From assembly GCA_028583685.1 (NCBI GenBank), contig JAMXIF010001253.1:87288756-87352755 (forward strand): a stretch of 64,000 bases of DNA, read 5' to 3'. This document shows, one piece after another, positions 47,130-57,919 of the stretch (position 1 is its first letter; each line of letters starts with the position of its first letter). The notes beneath the pieces are model-generated. The model had not been told where the DNA came from, did not search any database, and worked only from the letters and a program-made list of their open reading frames with translations. The position numbers were made by a program, and so were the translations under genes. Source of the DNA: Petaurus breviceps papuanus. Lineage: Eukaryota > Chordata > Mammalia > Diprotodontia > Petauridae.

Positions 47130-47300
47130 TCTTTCAGATCATAGATTTAGAGCCAAAAGGGAACTTAGAAGTGGTACAGCTTGATGTCTTCATTTTACAG
47201 AAGAGTTAACTGAGGCCCAAGGAGGAGAAGGAACTTCCCTAGAGTCATAGGAGTAGCAAATAACAGAGCTGTGACTATACCAGGCCCTTTGAACCCAATT
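47130..47300 (-). mobile_element. MIR-type SINE, antisense
   Basis: 'tcttcattttacagaagagt' with 'aactgaggcccaagg' and 'cctagagtcataggagtagc' are the MIR core in reverse complement. Confidence 0.7.
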
Positions 47301-47375
47301 TAGTGTTCTTTCCTCTGCTTCATGCTGCTTCTCTGTTCATGGAGCGTTTCCTAGTAATGAGATAACTTAATGTGG

Positions 47376-47556
47376 GTGTTCTTAACCTTTTCAGTGTCAT
47401 GGACCCCCTTGGCAGTCTGGTGATGCTTATGGACCCCTTCTCTGAATCTTTTTAAATGCAGAAAATAATGCATAGGAATTGTAAAGAAAACCAATCATAT
47501 TGAAATGGTTATAAAAATTTTTTTTTTTAATTAATGTGCCTTTGGTTAAGAACCCC
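47376..47556 (+). mobile_element. hAT-type MITE
   Basis: The inverted ends gttcttaacc (47,378) and ggttaagaac (47,544 on) bound about 180 bp. The inside contains 'tgtcatggacccccttggca' and 'accaatcatattgaaatggt'. A SINE inserted at its right edge. Confidence 0.85.
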
Positions 47557-47603
47557 AATTTTTTTTTTCTTTTTTGGAGGGAGGATTGCAGGGCAATTGG
47601 GGT

Positions 47604-48201
47604 TAAATACTGTCTATTAGAGCTCATACATATTTCACCCTCTATGAAAACTGTAACCTTTGTTATATATGAAGTTGGTTAGTGAGGCGACCGTGAATAT
47701 ACCGTGTTTCCCCGATAATAAGACACTGTCTTATTAATTTTTTTTGGACAGAAAAACACCAGAGGGCTTATTTTCAGGGGAGGGCTTATTTTAATGAACA
47801 TTGACAGCAATTTTAATAAACAGGTAAATGTGAACAAAAAAATGTACCTTTATTCAATAAGCAAATCACTGGGGAAGAACAGCTCACTGCTGCAGCTCTG
47901 ATTGGATGCAGCTTGGAGCGCGGCGTGCGTTTCACGGGGGGGGGGGGAACGGTGCATACAGAGGGTACCGTAATGTAGCGTGTAGCGCAGGGGATCACCT
48001 TCACTACAGTAGCAATCTCAATAGGGCTTATTTTCGGGGGAGGGCTTATTTTAGAGGAATCTTACACAGTAAGGGGAGGGCTTATTTTCGGGATAGGTCT
48101 TATTATCAGGGAAACACGGTAGCTGTGATGTTTTAATTTAATTGTTGAATTGTTTTACCTTACCACAAATAATTTTATGGAAGAACGGTTATTTTTAAAC
48201 T
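47604..48201 (+). repeat. Duplicate of a downstream 167-bp segment, interrupted by a MITE
   Basis: The parts 47,604-47,690 and 48,120-48,201 match 49,016-49,182 in the same orientation at about 94-95% by eye. An extra 9 bp (ccgtgaata) and the MITE lie between them. The copy is older than the one at 35.6 kb, judging by its divergence. Confidence 0.92.
47702..48119 (+). mobile_element. Tc1/mariner-type MITE, copy 2
   Basis: The 418-bp element has inverted ends ccgtgtttccccgataataa and ccgtgtttccctgataataa, with TA at 47,700-47,701 and 48,120-48,121. Its first third contains an AT-rich segment absent from copy 1 (13,372), while the last 240 bp are nearly the same in both. At the equivalent uninterrupted site near 49,100 the sequence reads gaggcgacagctg. 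Confidence 0.9.
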
Positions 48202-48323
48202 TAATCAAGGTCCCACGGCTAGTAAGTGTTAAGTGTCTGAAGTGAGGTTTGAACTCAGGTCCTCCTGACTCCAGGGCCTGTGCTCTATTCACTGCGCTGC
48301 CTAGCTCCTTCAAGAACCCCAAT

Positions 48324-48939
48324 CTTAAAGTCTGTGTGAGTAGAGCACAAGTAGATTTAATAAATCCTGGAAAGATCTTCCTAAATCCAAAGATAGTCTA
48401 CCATCTCATTTGTTCTATTCTGTATCAGTTGAGGAAAGATGTACTAAACTTCCCCCATACACACATTCAGATTTGCAATCAGTTGCTATAACCCAGTGAC
48501 CAAAATCTCTTACTTTGGCCTTACGTTGTTTTTCTCTCTGATTCAGTAATTTTTCAGGAGCAGTTGTACAAAAAGATCAGTTGTTTAGAATAATAAATTT
48601 TAGTAATATTCTTCAGTTATGTATTAAATAATTCCTAATACCATTTTTTTTTACTTTGTAGAGACTAGGGTTTTTTAACAAATTAGGTCTACTGTTTGCG
48701 GGCTAATCATGATTTGGACATACCACTGTTTTAGAAAATGTTTTTTCTACCCTTAAATACTGACCTATTATGTAAAGGATCACAACATTCCTGATAAAAA
48801 TTCTATACACTGAATTTTCTGTTTCTTGGGTTTATAAATGTATTTTTTAAATTAGTATTTTGCATACCAGTTCATTTTTCTAATTATCCTTTTTCCACCT
48901 TCATGGAATATTTTTTTAATTATTATTTGATGGAAATTT
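48324..48939. other. Intron 3, no recognised feature
   Basis: AT-rich intron without recognisable repeat or exon. Confidence 0.5.
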
Positions 48940-49015
48940 AAGTATTTATTGGGCTACATGATCCTTATCACATGATAAAATATGTTAAGTGCTTTGCAAA
49001 CCTTAAAGCACCATA

Positions 49016-49182
49016 TAAATACTATCTATTAAAGCTCATACATATTTCACCCTCTGAAAACTGTAACATTTGTTATGTATGAAGGTGGTTAGTGAGGCGA
49101 CAGCTGTGATGTTTTAATTTAATTGTTGAATTGTTTTACCTTACCACAAACAATTTTATGGAAGAACAATTATTTTTAAACT
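49016..49182 (+). repeat. Source of the 167-bp duplication
   Basis: Original locus of the copy inside the SINE at 47.6 kb. Its left part is the tail of an old CORE-SINE (48,940-49,030, 'gctttgcaaaccttaaagca'). The rest is unique intron. Confidence 0.9.
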
Positions 49183-49264
49183 AAGACCCCAAAAGCCTAA
49201 ATATTCTTCTTTGCTATTAGCGCTATTTAAAATGTAGATGCTATAATTGCTAACTGTACCTTGT

Positions 49265-49525
49265 CTTGTGTTTTTACATAATAGCTAACATTTATACATA
49301 TATATTAAAGTTTGCAATGTGCTTTACATATATTATATCATTTGATCCTCATAACAACCTTGTGAGATAGTTGCTATTATTATCCCCATTTTACATATGT
49401 AGAAACTGAAGTTAAGAGAAATTAAGCAACTTGACTAGACCACATGAACTCCTAAGTGTGTGATGAGGGATTCGAACTTAGGATCCTGACTCCACTTGCA
49501 ATTCTTTAGCTACTGTGCCAAGACC
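49265..49525 (-). mobile_element. MIR SINE, nearly full length, antisense
   Basis: 'gatcctcataacaaccttgt', 'atccccattttacatatgta' and 'gggattcgaacttaggatcc' run in the order of a complete MIR in reverse complement. Confidence 0.85.
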
Positions 49526-49529
49526 TTTA

Positions 49530-50125
49530 AGAAAAGGATCATATCCCAAACAAATTAATTAGGACAGTCCCTTCTAATTATTAATGCTTTGGGATTCTAA
49601 AGAGGATTACACCTCCATAACAAGCTATGTTATGATATGGAGGGAGATCTCATATTTACTCTTGAGGTTTCTCAAATCATTAAGGGAGAAGCAGATTCCA
49701 GGTGGGTATGTCACATCTAATCTTTATAATATTTTTTTAGTATCCTAGTTCTATTTGGTGTTTCAAGGGATAATTAAATTGTTTGCTGAGATGTAGAGGA
49801 GTTATGATCAGTATTGGTGGAAGGAATATTGTCATGGACAGAATCAGATCTTTGAAATATCTAAGCCCATAAAATCAGAACAAGTTAATCATAATGAAAT
49901 ATGATATCACAGCAAAGGGTCAAATTAAATTTGTCTGAAACGTGAAATTTCAGTTAGTCTACTCTTAGGGCAAAAGTTGAGATTGAAAGACTCAGATGTT
50001 GGAAAGGTACTTTTTTCCCTCTTAAGACATGTGATTTCATTGGCATAGGAGAACTTTTAGCATAGAAACTCTCCACAGATCCATAGATGTAGAGCGTGTC
50101 TGTGTGTCTGTTTTGGATGATTGGA
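49530..50125. other. Intron 3, no recognised feature
   Basis: No repeat or exon recognised. Confidence 0.5.
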
Positions 50126-50127
50126 TA

Positions 50128-50375
50128 CTCTTATTTCACCCATGCTGGAAGTACAGTGGCATCTTATAGCCTGGTCTCAATACTGATTGGCACAAAAGCT
50201 TTAAGTTGCTTCATTTTTCCAACTTGGCCCAGTTTTTCCTTCTTGGGGGTTCACCCTATTGGTGCTGGACTTAGTGCTTAGTTTTACTACAGTTCAAAAC
50301 TTCTGAACTCCAGTAATCTACCAGTCTCAGTATCTCCAGTATCAGAAACTACAATCATGCCCACCATGCCCAGCC
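50128..50375 (-). pseudogene. Decayed 7SL (SRP) RNA pseudogene
   Basis: Read from the minus strand, the segment starts ggctgggcatggtgggcatg (7SL: gccgggcgcggtggcgcgtg). It continues with 'actaagcactaagtccagca' (7SL: gcactaagttcggca), 'ctgggccaagttgg' (7SL: cggcccaggtcgg) and 'gccaatcagtattgagacca' (7SL: gctgatcagtagtgggatcg). It ends near 'ccactgtacttccagcatgg' (7SL: ccactgcactccagcctggg). The order and spacing match the whole molecule apart from a missing internal block of about 35 bases. Divergence is high, so the RNA is not functional. It was probably copied by L1. No poly(A) tail or duplication is left. Confidence 0.85.
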
Positions 50376-50379
50376 ATAT

Positions 50380-52235
50380 ATTTATTACAATATAATTTTA
50401 GTGTGCCCATTGTACTCATAGATGAAATCAAGGCCCAAGAGATTATTTAAAATTTGAAGCAATTGATTTAACATTTTACAAGCTTTCTCTATTCTTATTT
50501 CTTGTACTTCCCTGCCTTTCACATTGTATTGTTTTCATACTTTTGATTAGCTAGCTAGTTCTACTTTACATTGGCCACTTGAATATATTTCCTAATTCAA
50601 ATTTACTTCTCAAGTTTTTAAACTTTATTGTATCAAGTTCCAAGTCTTTTTCATTGATGAGACCAGTTTTCTGGACATTAGCAGATTGACTGAGCTTGCA
50701 TATGTGTTTGATTGTCCCACATGTTCAGTATATCTCATTGTTAGTGCTCCTTTGTATGTTCAGTGACTGGAGGCATGCCAAGGAGAGAGTAGTCATCACC
50801 ATATTGTATCCTATATATTGGTTTCCCAGTGGTACTTTTCAAGCCTTGTTGCCAGTGATATCAGAGCCTGCTTGCTCTAAGGGAAAATGAATATAGGAGA
50901 GGAGAGCATAGTGGGAGGAGTCACAGAGAATGCATTGACTTACATTCCTTAAACAGCAGAGAAAATTAGGTTAATTATTTTCTATCTTATGTTCTCATGA
51001 TCTCCTGTGTTTATTCTAACTTTAACTGACCATACTAGCTAATCTTCATTGCCTGGTTTTGTAAATAGTGGAAGCTGAGTAGTAGGAAACATAGTTCTAA
51101 TAAAAAATAGTGTAAGGATGATTAAGAAAAACCCAATTTTCAAAAGGTACCTCTCCTTGATATGTAGGAAAATTATTAGACATTTTCCATTTCACTTGCT
51201 GTATATATGCCTATTTTTTCACAATCATTTTGCTTTGGAAGCTGTAATACTCCATGACTCACATTCATACATGAACATGACGAAAAAGATGATGTTAAAA
51301 AGATGGGCCTTTTTTTCAAGGAAACAATTGAGTTCACTTAAAAGAAATTCAATACTACAGTCTCCAGAGAATTAAAGTTGAAGATCACATATCATGCAGT
51401 GGAAGGGTACATGGGGGGTTAGCTCAGGAAGCATCACACTCCAAGCAAGGAAATATTCATAAATGGTAAGGAAATTTTTTGAGAAATGTGTAATTAGAAA
51501 AAAAGATCAACTATTCATGTAGTAAGAGTGAGGAAGAACTAATGGACCTCCCTTGTGCTCTACTGAAACACACTCAATGTAAAGAGAATGCAAGGAAAGT
51601 CCCTGGAGCATACTATGAAGCTATAGGAGGCAGTGAGTCACATAATTCATAGTCATAAAACTGCAAAGGCAGAATATTGATATTCTAAAGTGGGTCTTTA
51701 TTTCAGAGAGAAGCCTGAGCCATTAAAAGAACTTTGAAAATCATCCAAAGGGCAGTTGAGTGGCCCACAAGTAGCCATAAACAGGCTGCACCGTGTGACA
51801 ATAAGCAGTTACAAAGAAATACAGTAGCATATCATAGAAATATACAGGCAAAAAAAATGGTCTGGTTATATGAGAGCAAGGGGTTAGCTGGTGGGCTGGT
51901 GGTTCATAAATTCTTTTGGTTAACTCACCTTGTTGAGAGAAACAGGAGAAGCTGGAGCATGTTGGATGGATTCTTTGTGGCAAACTTAATGGTAGGATAT
52001 AAACGAGTCAGTAATGCAAAATGGGCAGATGTGAATTAGGCACAATCTCCAGCCTTGATAAGAATTCTGTTGACATATTTCAGTATGAACAAGACTACAT
52101 GGAGGGTAGGCTCTCCATATCATTTGCAGTCTGCATCATTGCCATGAGTACCCACATTGATGAGATCATAGATTCATCACACTATTGGAGAATAAATTTT
52201 TGGACATGTTTAAATGTGAAAGACAATATATACAT
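50380..52235. other. Intron 3, no recognised feature
   Basis: No repeat family or gene recognised. The longest open stretch here (51,734-52,039, 101 codons) resembles no protein I know and has no splice context. Confidence 0.5.
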
Positions 52236-52237
52236 AT

Positions 52238-52263
52238 GTGTGTGTGTGTGTGTGTGTGTGTGT
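52238..52263. repeat. (TG)n microsatellite
   Basis: Pure TG repeat of about 13 units. Confidence 0.95.
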
Positions 52264-55080
52264 TTTGGGGTAGTAATTTCATTAAGGAATACAAGTTTTA
52301 TATTTGTACACATAGCTGGCACTCAAATACTTGAAAAGCACAGTAATATGCACATAGTAGGTGTTCAGTAAATCCTTAGTGACTTAGATTGTGTAATAAT
52401 CAAATAATGTTTTGAAACAGTACATATCATTCATCTTTGTGCAAGGATTTACTTTTGGTTCCTTCACTGGGAAGATTACTAAAGGTCAGGTTAATAAGAC
52501 ATCTTGACAGTATTAAGAGCAGGTAGCATTGTTAAAAAGGAATAAATAGGGACAGAGACTGATTTCATGAGGTCTGATAATGTGACCAAATGTCACTGAC
52601 ATATTTTTTTTTCCCTTCAGTTTGATGTGATAGAAGCTTACTATATATTGAGTCAGATAATATTTTTGTGGGATCATTCTGGCTACCTGATTCACAGATC
52701 AAAAATTGGGAATTATCTTGAGTTTTTTGCAAAACTCAGTTGAAAATAAGTTATATTTTAACAGGGACTCACCTCCAGTAAAACTCAGATGCTTGAGTGT
52801 TTTTTCTTATCTTGACATGTAGCATACAGGCCATTTAGATATGTTTTCAGAAGAACATTTGAGAAGATGTATTCACTTTCATTTTCCTGTGTTATATCAC
52901 TTTGATAAAGACCAGTGATACAGAAGCAAGATCAACTTTTGAAAAAGGATTTATATATTCCCTACTTCTTTCAGTTCTTGAAAAGGTTATAATTTTTAGG
53001 AACTGCTTCTGTATTCTAAACCAACCAAACAATTTTATATTGTGTTAAAAGATTGCCCTGAGCAAGTAAGACCTTTTTTTGAAAAAATTTAAGATATTCA
53101 TAGTGACCAGTGTTAGTGTCCCTTGACATTCAATGAAAAGAAAAGAGGTATAGGGAGCTGTTTTAGTTGAATAATGGACTTGCCAATTAGCCATCAAGTG
53201 CTTCCATCTGTGAAATTGTTGATCAGATGGGTTAGCTGGGATGTTTCCAGACTAGGGCATCATAAATGGCACTTGAAAACTGTCACTTTGATGATGAGGT
53301 TTCAAGCATTATACTGCTTGATGCTGTGCAACCCTTTCTCCTCCCTCCCCCTACCCCCTCCCATGTTTTTTTAGAACACACTGATCCTACTTATGAATTC
53401 TATGGCATCAAGAAAACTTGGGAGACCTGCCACCGATGTAAAATTCTGCTTAATCTGCTGCTCTGGCCTGTGCTGGGATTAACAGAGTGTTAACATGACC
53501 TTTAAAGTAAGGCGGGTAGTGATCTGATTGGCACAGAAAGGTTATGTTCTTTGTCCATGAGCCATAAAGTTGGCACACATTGGCAAGTTTCTTTGCATTT
53601 TCACATTAATATAAACTAATTTTAAAGTGTCTCTCAGTGAAAGGTGTGGTAGCCCAAGGCTACTTAAGTGTTGAGATTTCCACATGTTAACAACTGTGTG
53701 AAATGATTTTGAAGTGAGGCCTATAAAGTAATACTATTCAAAAGTGGTTTTGTTTTAATAATTGGGACCAGTCTTTAGTAATTCCTTTTATAAAATGAAA
53801 TTTCAGTTCTTTGATTAGTTAAGAGTTATAAACTGGTCAAGATAATGCCACAAATCTTCAGAATAATTATAAAATTTAGGAAAAAGCAATTGAGTGAAAC
53901 TTCAAGACACAGAAGATTAATTTTAGTTTCTAATAATTCTGAAATACTTTCCACTCCTCTCTCTTCTACTGTTTTATACCTTTTCTTACATTCTTTTCCT
54001 ATTCTCTTGATCTTAAAATTTGAAGGAAATTACTTTTGAAATTCAATGCATATATTGAAAGATGGAAATACTACATAAAACATTTTATAAATGTAAAATC
54101 ATTTTATATTCATATATTTTAGTTGAATATAGGTTTCAGTTATAAATTATGTAAATATTTAAAAATTAAACTTGTTTTAAAAAATATAAATTTGAAAAAG
54201 TTTATCTAACTGTAAAATATCATAATAGCAGATCTCATCTTCTAATTCCTTATCTATCAGTCAGTAAGGCAGTTTTTGAGAATCTACTTATATGGTAGAT
54301 GCTGTGAATAGAAGGAAGTGGATAAATAGACATGTCCCTTAATCTCAAGGAATTCTCTTTTTCCTATACCCCTTTGTTAAGTTACTTCTGCCTGATGTGC
54401 CTCTTTCAGCCTTGTTAAACTTCTTACTTTATCTTTCTCCTTTTCCCATTTCACATAATTTTCACACTGAGAAGGCTCTATAAACTCCTCTTTGTGATTT
54501 ATTTATGCCCAACTACTTTATATTTGCCTGTCAGACTGCAACTTCATAAAGAGAAGCCATGCAACTTTAACTTGTTTTGGGAGTTTTCAAAATGGCACAT
54601 AGAAGTGTTATATATGCATGGGCATTTAACAATGTTAAGGTTGTAACCAGGATACATTTTATGTCTTACAGACTGCCAAATCCACTGCCTCCTGGCACTC
54701 CTGAGCCACTGGGGCTTAATGCTAGCTTTAATTCCTAGTTATCAGTTGGCAAATAACCAAGTTTTTTAAGCTCAAAACACCTAAGAATGAAGGCTGACCA
54801 AAGCTTTAAATGCTGTTGAACTTCTCAGAATTTCTTTGGATTTACCCCATCTTGAAAATGACATTGTCAGAAGTAATTTTGAAAGGCAAAAGTCTTTCAA
54901 GATTAAAAGCATCAGTTTGGTACTTGTAACTTTATTACTTCAAAACGCTCTTCCTGTTGCATTCTGTCCATTCTGACTTGGTGCCATAAAGTATTATTCG
55001 TAGCACAGATTTTTCTATTTTTTCTTCTATCTCCTTTTATTCTTTCTTGCTCAGGCATCAGGAAATACATTTATAACCTT
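52264..55080. other. Intron 3, no recognised feature
   Basis: About 2.8 kb of AT-rich intron in which I recognise no repeat family or exon. It is one of the longer unassigned stretches of the window. Confidence 0.5.
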
Positions 55081-55082
55081 AT

Positions 55083-55195
55083 ACAATTCAACAAATGTTT
55101 CTTAAGGGCCTTCTGTGTACTAAGCACTGGTCTAAGGATACAAAGAAGTAAAAACAAAAACTCCCCACTTTCAAGGAGCTTATATTCATCATAGT
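55083..55195 (-). mobile_element. L2 LINE 3' end, antisense
   Basis: 'caacaaatgtttcttaaggg', 'gtgtactaagcactggtcta' and 'tttcaaggagcttatattca' are the L2 3' region in reverse complement. Confidence 0.75.
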
Positions 55196-55306
55196 ATTTA
55201 AAGTAATCGAAAGAGATTTCTTTTAAACAAATGGGAAGCACATGCAAGTTACATGTTTTTCTTTGCCTTGGCAGTCCCCAGATAATTTATTTAGTTAGAA
55301 CTGGAG

Positions 55307-56714
55307 GGAGCGGAGTCAAGATGGCGGAGTAGAAGCAGGACCTCCCTGCTGCCCCGGCTTCCACCTTTCCCAATCTATGTAAAAAGGGGACTCTAAACAA
55401 ACTTTGGAGCTGCAGAACCAAAAAATGACACAGAGAAGCTAACCTCTCGCTGTCGGTAGACCAGACCGGCAGGAATCAGCCAGTGCAGCGCTCAGCCGAG
55501 CCCAGCCCCACACCGAGGCTTTAGCCCCAGGGCGGGCCTGACCAGCCGCTGGCCAGCCGGAGGAACTCCAGATCAGCAGCAGCTGTGGCCATTTCCAGAT
55601 TTATCAACATATAGATGCGAAGAACAAAGTGAGAGGTCAGTGCAGTCTGGACTTTGGGACCCAGTGAGAGGGAGTACATTGGCTTTTGCCCCAGGGCAAG
55701 AAGCCTCTGAGCACCGGCATAGCCAGCCAGCTCCACATAGCAGCTTCAGCACCTGGCCTGCAGAGTGTAGGGGGACCAAGTACCAGTCTGAGGGGTAATC
55801 ATTCTTGCTTTAACCTTCTTGGATCTGGATTGTAGTCTAGGGTGGAGGTCCTGGGGTATGTGTCCAGCTTGCCAGAGCGTGTGGAGACCTCAGAGAGGGC
55901 ACCCATACCTCCAGCAGCTGAGAAAATCCTAGTGTTTGGGACGAAAGCTCCCCTGTCTGGTGGCAGAGTCCTACTGTGGCAAAAAGCCCAGGGGTCAAGT
56001 GACTGAGGGGTAACATGACCAGGCAAAGGAAACAAAGCAGACAGAAGATTCCTATTTTGGGGACAAAAAGGAGCAAAGCATGGAACAGGAAGAAGACAGT
56101 GAAGTCAGAACTCCTGCACCAAAAGCTTCAAAGGAAAATACAAGCTGGTTACAGGCCATAGAGGACCTTAAGAAGAAGCAGATAAGGGAAGTGGAGGAAA
56201 AATTGGGAAGAGAAATGAGAACAATGCAAGAAAATTACGAAATGAGAGTCAACAGCCTGACTGAGGAAAATAATACCTTAAAAACTAGACTGACTCAAAT
56301 GGCAAAAGAGGCTCAAAAAAGCAATGAGGAGAAGAATGCCTTAAAAAGTCAAATTTGCCAGATGGAAAAAGAATCCAAAAGCTCACTGAGGAGAACCATT
56401 GCTTCAGAATTAGATTGGAGCAAATGGAAGCTAATGACTTTATGAGAAACAAGATGCTGTTAAACAGATCCAAACAAATGAAAGAATAGAAGGCAATGTG
56501 AAATATCTCATTGGAAAAACCACTGACCTGGAAAATAGATCCAGGAGAGATAATTTAAAAATTATTGGACTACCTGAAAGCCATGATCAAAGTAAGAACC
56601 TAGAAATCATCCTCCAGGAAGTTCTCAAGGAAAACTGCCCTGATGTTTTTGAACCAGAGGGCAAAATAGAGGTTGAAAGAATCCACTGATCACCTCCTGA
56701 AAAAGATCCCAAAA
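55307..56714 (+). mobile_element. 3'-truncated L1 LINE with complete 5' end
   Basis: It opens with 'gagcggagtcaagatggcgg', an L1 5' UTR start with a YY1-like caagatggc, followed by a GC-rich 5' UTR of about 0.7 kb. ORF1 starts near 56,015 (atgaccaggcaaaggaaa), and its charged coiled-coil region is readable at 56,080-56,445 and 56,498-56,689. At least two frameshifts break it. It ends at 'aagatcccaaaa' within ORF1, with no ORF2 or 3' UTR. A perfect 10-bp duplication agaactggag flanks it (55,297-55,306 and 56,715-56,724), so the short form was inserted as such and is not a later deletion. Confidence 0.92.
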
Positions 56715-56739
56715 AGAACTGGAGAACTTTTTTTTTATC

Positions 56740-57120
56740 CTAGCTCCATCATTGATGTGTTTAGATTACCTTCAGATATGTATAAAATTATGTTAACAGG
56801 TTTCACAATTGTGTTTCCTTGACCCATAGGTCTTTAGAGTACCTTTCGAGGATATGCCAGTTATTAAAGTAGGTGGCCTTTAAGCTAAGCCTCAAAAGGA
56901 ACTCAAGTTTCTAAGAGGCAGGAATGAAGGAGAGCATTCTAAGCATTGGGAACAACCTGTGTAGAGGCACAAATGGGAGATAGAGGAAGTCTGTATTGGG
57001 AATGGCAAATAACATGTAATCAACCTGTAGGAAGAATGCTGGAGCCAGATATTGAAAGGTTTTAAATGCCAGAGTCTATGTTTTATCCTAGGGGCAATGG
57101 GAAACTCTTAACACTTCTTG
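56740..57120 (-). mobile_element. L2 LINE fragment, antisense
   Basis: 'ggagagcattctaagcattg', 'ctggagccagatattgaaag' and 'atgttttatcctaggggcaa' follow the reverse complement of the L2 3' third. Confidence 0.72.
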
Positions 57121-57670
57121 GGTAAGTTATGTCTAGAGAGCTTGAGGAAGGGTCCCCAGCACACTGAGAAGCCCCTTTGTGATGAATTTATCAAATGATG
57201 TGGCTGAGAGTCCCAGACAACAGACAGGTATAGCTGGATTACCATCTGCATCATTGATTGGGGTACTTTTATCACTGAAATTATAAATCCATTGGAGTAT
57301 TAGAGTATTGGAGTTATTTACTCTTTCGTATTTCATAACTGTATATAGTAGTTAATGGGAGATTAATATCCCATGTACATATGGGTTCAACTGGGAGTGT
57401 ATGTGTTTCTACATCTGAAACCCTGAAACAAGGAGAGGGCTAAGAGGAGAAGCTGGGGAAATAACCATGGTACGGTGCCTGTGGCTTAGCCTTGAGGCCA
57501 TCTATAATCTTTGGAACCTGGTGCCATTGTGCTCCTAGCATACTTCTTGGAATGGACAACCATCCAGATAAGCAGATGTACCTATATCCCAGTGGTAAAG
57601 AAGTCAGTAAAGGAATCATGGTAGTGATGGATGTATTTACAAATAATGATCTCACAGGCTTGCTAATAGG
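57121..57670. other. Intron 3, no recognised feature
   Basis: No repeat or exon recognised. Confidence 0.5.
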
Positions 57671-57687
57671 TAGATTACTACTATTTC

Positions 57688-57851
57688 CTTTTTTTTTTTT
57701 TTTTTTAAGCAATCGGGGTTAAGTAACTTGCTCAAGGTTACACGGCCAGGTGTTTCTGGGTGGGTGCTAAGTGTCTGAGCCCGGGATTCGATCTCCAGGT
57801 GTTCTCAACACTGGAGCCGGTGCTCTTACTCGCTGTACTACCTGGCCGCCC
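57688..57851 (-). mobile_element. tRNA-derived SINE, second subfamily, young
   Basis: An antisense copy of the subfamily at 5,020 and 13,087, with a long T run (complement of the poly(A)), 'aagtaacttgctcaaggtta' and 'ggtgctcttactcgctgtac'. A perfect 16-bp duplication agattactactatttc lies at 57,672-57,687 and 57,852-57,867. The intact duplication and long tail suggest a fairly recent insertion. Confidence 0.95.
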
Positions 57852-57919
57852 AGATTACTACTATTTCTAAAGTTACCTTGAATCTACTCTGTATTTATCT
57901 ATATATCCATTTATGTATG

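Larger units (their letters stand above)
47560..48311 (-). mobile_element. Marsupial SINE split by a duplicated segment and a MITE
   Basis: The antisense SINE reads from a T-rich tail complement to 'gcaattggggttaa' (47,606) and resumes at 'tcaaggtcccacggctag' (about 48,204) through 'ctattcactgcgctgcctag'. A perfect 12-bp duplication aagaaccccaat lies at 47,548-47,559 and 48,312-48,323, bracketing everything. What lies between the halves is a copy of 49,016-49,182, itself split by a mariner MITE. Confidence 0.9.

Noticed and set aside
50696-50890. Translation 'VQYISLLVLLCMF' resembling the next PSMD14 segment (QVYISSLALLKML)
   Set aside because: No splice acceptor precedes it, the neighbouring residues do not match PSMD14, and the protein is too conserved to diverge this much. 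Chance similarity.
51734-52039. 101-codon open frame
   Set aside because: No recognisable domain, no splice sites and ordinary intron composition. Not enough to call a gene.
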